Shown here one piece after another: positions 58,041-64,000 of a stretch of DNA of 64,000 nt; the first letter of the stretch is position 1; each line of letters starts with the position of its first letter. Made by a program: the position numbers and the translations under genes. The DNA comes from Diaporthe sp. PMI_573 (Eukaryota > Ascomycota > Sordariomycetes > Diaporthales > Diaporthaceae): NCBI GenBank assembly GCA_021399435.1, contig JAJTUP010000003.1, positions 2,775,680 through 2,839,679 on the forward strand. Direction: 5' to 3'. Under the pieces are notes generated by a model. It made no database searches. It saw only the letters and a program-made list of their open reading frames with translations, and was not told the DNA's origin.

Positions 58041-59009
58041 GTGTCGTTCGCCGGCGGCCACGACGACTTCGGTGTGGTCCAACCTGGGAACTGTGGATCT
58101 CCCTGCTCCAATCTATTTATCGAATCTTGAGCAACAAAGGATACCGGTCAGCGTGGATGTAGTGTCGGAGCTGTGGAGATGACTGACAAAAGATTTAGGA
58201 TGTTGGTCACATAGACATCGAGACTGGTGGCACTTCTACTGCAGCTTCTGGAACGATTTCCAGCACTTCAGGATGTCTTTGACTCTTTGTGAAGAGGAGG
58301 GCAGCGTCCCCGCGAGCGTGGATGATTAGGTCTATTTGTAGCCGCAATTGACGGAATCATTACGATCCGGTGTGGACGTGCAAATGCGCATCTGAGCGTG
58401 CGGTTTGAGGGCCAGACAACTGGCAGGACTCGGGGAACGGCACAGACCCAGGCGTCCGGCGCGGGCTGCGGCTGTCCAGTGATCTGGTAAAATAACATTA
58501 CAGACAAGTCTCGACTTGCTCTCCCCAGCAAGTACATACCCCACAACGATGAACGAGACATTCACGCACTTGACCAGACGCGGATTCTCGCGGATGCCGC
58601 GGCGCCCTGTTTAGGCGATATGTCGCGCCGTCGCGCCAGCACAACCGCGAACCCCGCCACAACATTTCCGGGGTACTCCCCATGCTGTCCAAGACCTCCC
58701 GAATATCGACCACACGCCCTACCGTATTGCAACCCTCACGACCTTAACGAGGACTTCTACACTATGGATTATGCTCCTCTCGACACGCTGCAAGCTGCGC
58801 GGCAGAACGACGCCTCTGATTGGGCGGCACCACAGCCGCACGCGCGGGATTCTCCGACGACAATCGTTGGGCTGCACTTCCAGGTCACCATGACGGCGTC
58901 GCCTATCCGTGCGATGATGCGCTCCCACAGCTATCGCTAGTTCTGCCAATGGCTACTGGCCGCGAGGTGAGTGAGGAGCGACTCTATGTAACTGCCGTAG
59001 GCTAACCAG
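58041..59009. other. Intergenic DNA; possible 5' exon of the NACHT gene
   Basis: No gene with family support. A good intron-like stretch lies at about 58,967-59,020 (GTGAGT donor, GGCTAACC branch, CATCACAG acceptor). It precedes the NACHT frame, so an upstream exon may exist, but no candidate exon joins in phase without a stop. Confidence 0.35.
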
Positions 59010-60939
59010 GTGCATCACAGGAGCGGAATAAATACGATGTCGAATGCCCTCCGAGACCTGCGAGTCGATGGCCATGGAAGAGCCCACGTTGGAAACAACA
59101 TCAACATCTACCACACAGAAGACCGCTGTTTGGCAGACTTACGGTCGACCGACCCGCGGCTCGATAAGAGGCGAATCGAGGAGACAAAAGGCGGCCTGCT
59201 GGCAGATGCGTACCGATGGATCCTCGACAACGCCGACTTCCGACAATGGCGCCACGAGGACAGCCGACTGCTCTGGATCAAGGGCGATCCCGGCAAGGGC
59301 AAGACCATGCTGCTCTGCGGTATCATCGACGAGCTGGCTTCGTCTGCCGTCCACGGCCCTGACGGCTTCCCGTCCTACTTCTTCTGCCAGGCCGCCGACT
59401 CCCGCATCAACAGCGCCACCGCCGTGCTGCGCGGCCTGATCTACATGCTCGCCGTCCAGCAGCCCTCGCTTATCCGGCATCTGCGCAGCAAATACGACCA
59501 CGCCGGTACACAGCTCTTTGAGGATGCGAACGCGTGGTTCGCCTTGTCCGGCATCCTTGCCGACATGCTGCAGGACCCTAGCCGGACGACCGCCTGCCTG
59601 GTTGTCGACGCGCTCGACGAATGCGTCACCGACTTGCCGCGGCTTCTCCACTTCATCACCCAGACATCGTCTGAATGTCGAGTCGCAACTGGCCAAACAT
59701 CGAGGAGCACTTAGAGTCTGCGACACAGAAAGTCAGATTGTGTCTGGAGCTGAACGAGAAGTCCGTCTCTAATGCAGTCCACACATACATTGGCTACAAA
59801 GTAGGCCAACTAGCACAACGAAAGAAATATGACGGAGAAACACGGGAAGCCGTTCAGCGCCATTTACGTTCCAACACCCACGACACCTTCCTGTGGGCGG
59901 CCTTGGTCTGTCAGGATCTTAAGGACGTGCCGCGACGGAAAGCCCTTGACAGACTCAACGCGTTCCCGCCGGGACTCAATCCTCTTTACAACCGAATGAT
60001 GCAACGGATATGCGACTCTGACGAAGCAGATCTCTGCAAGCGCATCCTTGCGCTCGTGTCGGTGGTATTTCGGCCCCTTACTCTGCTCGAACTCGCAGCT
60101 CTCATCGAGTCGGAGGATTTCACTGACGATCTCGAATCTCTTCGAGATATTATCGGCGATTGCGGTTTGTTCCTTACTATCCGAGAAGATGCCTTTTATT
60201 TTGTTCATCAGTCGGCCAAAGACTTCTTGCTCAAAGAGGCCCAGATCTGCCCTTTGGGAGAAGAAGAAGTACATGATATCATCTTCTCCAGATCGCTTGA
60301 GATTATGAAGACGTTACACCGCGACATGTATGGTCTAGGCGCCCCTGGATGCTCTATTGACGATGTCGAACGACCCGATCCAGACCCGCTGGCAGCGACG
60401 GGATATTCCTGCGTTTATTGGATCGACCACCTCGTGGCGTCTAGCAAACGCGCGGACCACAACAGCACTATCTAGGACGGCGGTACCATCGATAGCTTCC
60501 TGAGAAGCAAATATCTCTACTGGCTCGAGGCTCTTGGTATGCTACGGAGCATGTCGGGAGGTCTTCTTTTGATGGCAAAACTCGAAGATTTTCTACGAGT
60601 GAGACACTGTTCTTTCCATTCTGAAGATGATCTGATGTTATTCAGGGTTACTCAAAAGCGTCTCAACTGAGCGAATTGGTCCGAGATGCACGTCGAGTTA
60701 TTATGTATTACAAACGACCCATAGAAACCAGTCCTCTCCAGGCATATGTGTCACCACTCGTGTTCAGTCCTGGCAGCAGTCTTGTCAGAGAGCTGTTCAG
60801 TCAAGAGGAGCCACAGTGGATTATAGCAAAACCAAGCATGACCAATGGCTGGAGCCTGTGTATCCAGACGCTCGAGGGCCATCGCAGCTGTGTCACCTCG
60901 CTCACCTACTCGCGCAACGGCATTCGCCTCGCGTCGGCC

Positions 60940-62226
60940 TTATGGGATTATACTATTAAGCTCTAGGACCTAATAACTGGCTAGTATCTATAGATATTCG
61001 AGGGTTATAGTAGTGCTGTTACTTTAGTTATATACTTATATAAAAGTACTCGCTTAGTATTAGCCTTTCTGAAGGTTGGTGGATCGAATGGGAGTCAGGT
61101 AGCAGTAGGGTGCACTGAGGTCTTGTTGGGACGATTGAGAATGGTTCGGACAACTTTGCATTGAATTTGAGTGGGCTTCTGTCAGCCCTCCTCACAGTCC
61201 CTCCGACATCGTCTCAACCCTGGGCACGCTGTGGTTGGCTCTGGTGCGCAGATAGGGAGGCCGGAAAATTCGGCCCTCGGACCCACTATCTTTGGCTTTA
61301 AATAACCAGCCAACCCTAACCCTGACAGTAACCAAACTAAATACAGATAAGCTTCAGAAATCAGGCTATCTAATGAACTAGGTTACATGCTTTTTGGGTA
61401 AGAAATAAGGGGAATGCAGAGGTTCGAAGTTAGGGTCTTACAATAGCCCAAAAAATCGACTCACGGCCACCAAACTCATCTGCCGGCGCGCACGCTATAT
61501 AGGCACTTAGCCGAAAAAGTGCCAAGTCTAGGGTAACTCCCTACGTGAAGTCTAGGGTAACCCCTTACGTGCAGCGCCCACACAAGTGTTTCCGTTTAAC
61601 AGCCTTAGAGGATAAGTCTATTAAGCTTTAAGATCTAGCGATAAGCTAGTATTTATAAATATTTAAGGGTTATAATAATACTATTATTTCGATTATATAC
61701 TTATATATTAGTATTTACCTTATATTTACCTTAGAGGATAATATTATTAAATTTTAGAATCTAATAATAAGCTAGTATTTATAGATATTTAAAGGTTATA
61801 ACGATTAGGTTATACTAGTTATCTATTTATATAATAATACTTATCTTATATTAGCCTTATAGGATTATACTATTAAGCTTTAGAATCTAGCGACTAGATA
61901 GTATCTACAAATATTTGAGGGCTATGGTAACTAGGTCTCCTTAGTCGCATATTCGTACTCGCCTTACGTTAGCTTTGCGGGATTATACTATTAAGCTCTG
62001 GGATCTAATAATCGGCTAGTATCTGTAGATATTCGAGGGCTATAGCGATTAGGTCTCCTTAGTCGTGTATTTATGCGATAGTACTCGCCTCGTATCGGCT
62101 TTGCGGGATTATACTATTAAGCTCTGGGATCTAGTGTCCGGCTAGTATCTGTAGATGCTTGAGGGCTATGGTGATTGGGTTTATTCGGTTGTGTATTCGC
62201 GCGACGGTATTCGCCTGGCGTTGGCT
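60940..62226 (+). repeat. 126-bp tandem WD40 coding repeats with graded RIP damage
   Basis: Units start at 60,940, then (after Z) 61,605, 61,731, 61,857, 61,975, 62,101, with the last boundary at 62,227. Spacing is 126 bp (42 codons) except one unit of 118. The consensus reads DYTIKLWDLATGQCLQ, FEGYGD and YSRDGTRLAS. Units near 61.6-61.9 kb are AT-rich (TTTAGAATCTAATAATAAG); those at 62.1-62.3 kb keep GCTCTGGGATCTAG-type sequence and the final unit is nearly normal. Confidence 0.85.
61068..61600 (-). repeat. Dispersed repeat Z, copy 4, inserted in the WD40 array
   Basis: 533 bp with ends TCTGAAGGTTGG and CCGTTTAAC, flanked by AGCCTT on both sides (61,062-61,067 and 61,601-61,606). It sits exactly at a WD40 unit boundary, so the ends and the 6-bp duplication can be read without guessing. 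Hardly RIP-mutated although the WD40 units around it are. Confidence 0.8.
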
Positions 62227-62558
62227 TCGGGCGACAGGACTATTAAGATCTGGGATACAGCGACCGGCCAGTGTCTCCAGACGCTCGAGGTTGGAACAGT
62301 ACCTGGCAGGCTACTGATATCGGCACAATCTTTCTCGATGAGCCATCCACTCCGAACACAACTTCGTCTCAAACACCTTCTTACCGAGGCTACAGCATCA
62401 GCGCAAATCGCACATGGCTCATGCGGAATGGGCAGAACGTGTTGTGGCTGCCCTCTGAGTATCGGCCGTGCTGTTCTGCCATGATTGAAACGGCATCGGC
62501 TTCGAAAGTCGCCCTCGGCTGTTCATCAGGCCGGGTGCTGGTCTTTCAGTTCTCGGCT

Positions 62559-62571
62559 GGGGGGGGGGGGG
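62559..62571. repeat. Run of 13 G
   Basis: Homopolymer in the NLR C-terminal tail; a likely slippage or sequencing-error site that makes the end of that frame unreliable. Confidence 0.9.
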
Positions 62572-62954
62572 TTCCATCTTTTAGTAAGAAGGGTGCTTCC
62601 AGATATCATCTTATATCTTTGCCCTTCTACGGGTCGAAGGGGGTACGGTAAATTTATAGCAAATAAGGTCGCAACACGAGGCCACCTCCCAGCCAGCCAC
62701 AACATCCTTCCCTCCCGTCTACGATGGAGGGAAAAAAGGTATGTGCGCGGAAGGGGCTTGCGCAGAGGTTAAATACAGAAGTCACGCCGTTGCAGGACGC
62801 AGTCGGGAAGCAATAGAAGCCTATAGGTCATGCACGTCACCCAGGAGCCCAGCGGGGGTGTCATCTTCAGTTGGTGTTGAATCACGTTGAACTGCTACCT
62901 AGTCTGCAAACATCCAACCCTGACTCCCGGTGGGGGAGAGCCACCCATCGATCC

Positions 62955-64000
62955 CTAGCCTTCCTCTGCCCTCCTCTTTAGCTTGGTGCAGTAGTGTACT
63001 TGCAGGCACCCAACAGACCGTTCCGGGGATGGGAAGCGGTCCGTGAGCCGTCGGTGAATCTCGTCCCACTTTAGCCCTTGCTCTTCCTTCAGCTCAGCGA
63101 GAAAGCTGTTTGCGTCAAGTGTGAACGCGACCCTTGTTGTCGCCTTTCGTTTCGACGGGCCGCGTCTCTTGGGCAACGGCTTGCTTCGCAAACTTCCGTG
63201 TGGATCTCCGCTCTTGTGATCCGCACACCGCATGTCCTCGCTCCACTCCAGGCGGAAAAGCACTATGCCGTCCGTTTCTCTCCACTTGAGGATAGCGTTC
63301 TCAATTTGTCTTTCCTTGAACTCGGCGATGAAGCCCGCTGTTGTATTGCTACGGCCCTGCGAGGACGGAGGGCTAAGGACTTGTCGTGGTCTGGTGCCGG
63401 CGTAGTTCGAACTTGCGTGATGTCTTGTGGCTCTTGTGGCTCTTGCAGCGGTGTGGCCTGTAGGTGGAGGAGAGCGCAGTTTGCGGCGCTTGGGCCGTGA
63501 TGGCTGAGCATCCCACTCGCTGTCGCTGTCCTGGGAAGGACTGTAAAAGTCCTCGTTGTCCACATTGCGTTGTTGCCGACCGGCAACTACCATCCGCCGG
63601 CTGGATCTCGGCTTGCAGAGAACCGGTTCGGTTTCGCCGTCGCCGTCGCTTTCGGTTTCGTGAATGGAGTCAGAGACTGACCGGGTCATCCTCTGGCGCT
63701 TGCGGCGTCGCGGGCGAACGTTGTCATCGCCCTCCTTGTCTCGCTGTTCGCTGCCGCCAGGGTGGGACATGTCCTCCGCCTCGATACTGTCGTGCCGACG
63801 ACAGCCAAGATGGTGAGAGCTGTCCTGGCTGTTGGCGTCATTGTCGTCTCTTCCGCTTGCCAACTCACAACGTGGCGTACTCTCCCGATGCGTGCCGTCA
63901 TCCGGCCGGGGACAAGTTGTAGGAAGATGGGCTGGGCTGGATTGGTCCAGCGCTTCGACAGCGGGTAGTGAATCAAGAGATGTCTGTTCAACCGGCCTGC
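62955..64000 (-). CDS. Myb/SANT-like fungal protein, 5' end beyond window
   Basis: The minus-strand frame stops at 62,955 and is open to the window edge. There is no ATG at the 63,863 position where the frame could otherwise begin (it is TTG), and upstream codons look coding (TCPRPDDGTHRESTP). Order: a Ser/Asp-rich linker, RPRRRKRQRM basic cluster, acidic SQDSDSEWD, a TAGFIAEFKERQIENAILK segment, then FLAELKEEQGLKWDEIHRRL and CLQVHYCTKLK at the C-terminus. The last resembles the Myb/SANT-like helix-turn-helix common in filamentous fungi. Likely nuclear; role unknown. The 62,651-62,954 gap before it holds nothing I can support. Confidence 0.7.
   Translation of the reverse strand, partial: RPVEQTSLDSLPAVEALDQSSPAHLPTTCPRPDDGTHRESTPRCELASGRDDNDANSQDSSHHLGCRRHDSIEAEDMSHPGGSEQRDKEGDDNVRPRRRKRQRMTRSVSDSIHETESDGDGETEPVLCKPRSSRRMVVAGRQQRNVDNEDFYSPSQDSDSEWDAQPSRPKRRKLRSPPPTGHTAARATRATRHHASSNYAGTRPRQVLSPPSSQGRSNTTAGFIAEFKERQIENAILKWRETDGIVLFRLEWSEDMRCADHKSGDPHGSLRSKPLPKRRGPSKRKATTRVAFTLDANSFLAELKEEQGLKWDEIHRRLTDRFPSPERSVGCLQVHYCTKLKRRAEEG

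Larger units (their letters stand above)
59010..62650 (+). pseudogene. NACHT-WD40 NLR pseudogene
   Basis: Coding begins about 59,010 (likely ATG 59,040, MSNALRDLRV). DRCLADLRSTDPRLDKRRIE leads into NACHT with Walker A GDPGKGKT and Walker B TACLVVDALDEC. At about 59,675 a small deletion removes the residues after TSSECR and shifts the frame, which then continues with SSRNWPNIEEHL. TAG at 60,473-60,475 (after DHNSTI) interrupts what should read on into DGGTIDSFLRSKY. An intron (about 60,600-60,646, GTGAGA...TATTCAG) joins to GYSKASQLSELVRDARRV. WD40 repeats start at about 60,860 and are broken by stops, an 8-nt deletion and Z copy 4. A C-terminal GCSSGRVLVFQF stretch remains near 62,520-62,560. 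Family role: allorecognition/cell death control. Clearly non-functional now. Confidence 0.82.

Noticed and set aside
60940..62226. Regularly spaced repeats that might suggest a CRISPR-like array
   Set aside because: Units are 126 bp, contiguous without spacers and encode WD40 repeats in a eukaryotic NLR.

Overview
The window is nuclear DNA of a filamentous ascomycete (Pezizomycotina; a Sordariomycete is my best guess, by inference). It shows 46-65 nt spliceosomal introns with clear GT/GC...AG ends, fungus-specific families (HET domain, NACHT and NB-ARC NLRs, LaeA-like methyltransferase, RIM15 and REG1), and gene islands of balanced base composition separated by very AT-rich blocks. In those blocks transposon proteins survive only as frames broken by C-to-T type stops, the signature of repeat-induced point mutation (RIP). 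The mix looks like a subtelomeric or accessory region. No tRNA, rRNA or CRISPR array was seen.

Layout. 1-5.7 kb: RIP-degraded Ty3/Gypsy element on the minus strand. 6.3-8.4 kb: broken NACHT NLR. 10.0-13.8 kb: a HET-domain gene split at codon 9 by an intact 1,850-bp pogo/Fot-type transposon. 14-20.6 kb: small genes, two with convincing introns. 20.7-23.5 kb: a decayed kinase-like gene and a transcription-factor scrap. 23.9-26.6 kb: a Copia pol remnant between two inverted copies of a ~0.5-kb repeat (here called Z). 27.7-28.9 kb: a 5'-truncated hAT transposase. 30-32.4 kb: a chimeric reading frame with RIM15-like flanks around a REG1-like segment. 34.3-38.5 kb: an apparently intact six-exon patatin/NB-ARC/TPR NLR. 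39.5-41.3 kb: a PIF1-type helicase with two stops, cut by a transposon. 41.3-49.6 kb: transposons nested inside one another. 49.7-52.9 kb: another pogo remnant, a solo LTR and AT-rich DNA. 52.9-58.0 kb: a frameshifted hypothetical gene, a methyltransferase and a complete HET gene. 59.0-62.6 kb: a NACHT-WD40 NLR destroyed by RIP-type mutations, a deletion and a Z insertion. 62.9 kb to the edge: a Myb/SANT-like gene running out of the window.

How the parts relate. Five genes belong to families used in fungal allorecognition and programmed cell death (two HET, three NLR). Only one HET gene (55.9 kb) and the patatin NLR look intact; the others carry a transposon insertion, RIP-type stops, deletions or frameshifts. 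Family names for REG1, RIM15 and several hypotheticals come from memory of conserved motifs and need a protein search to confirm.
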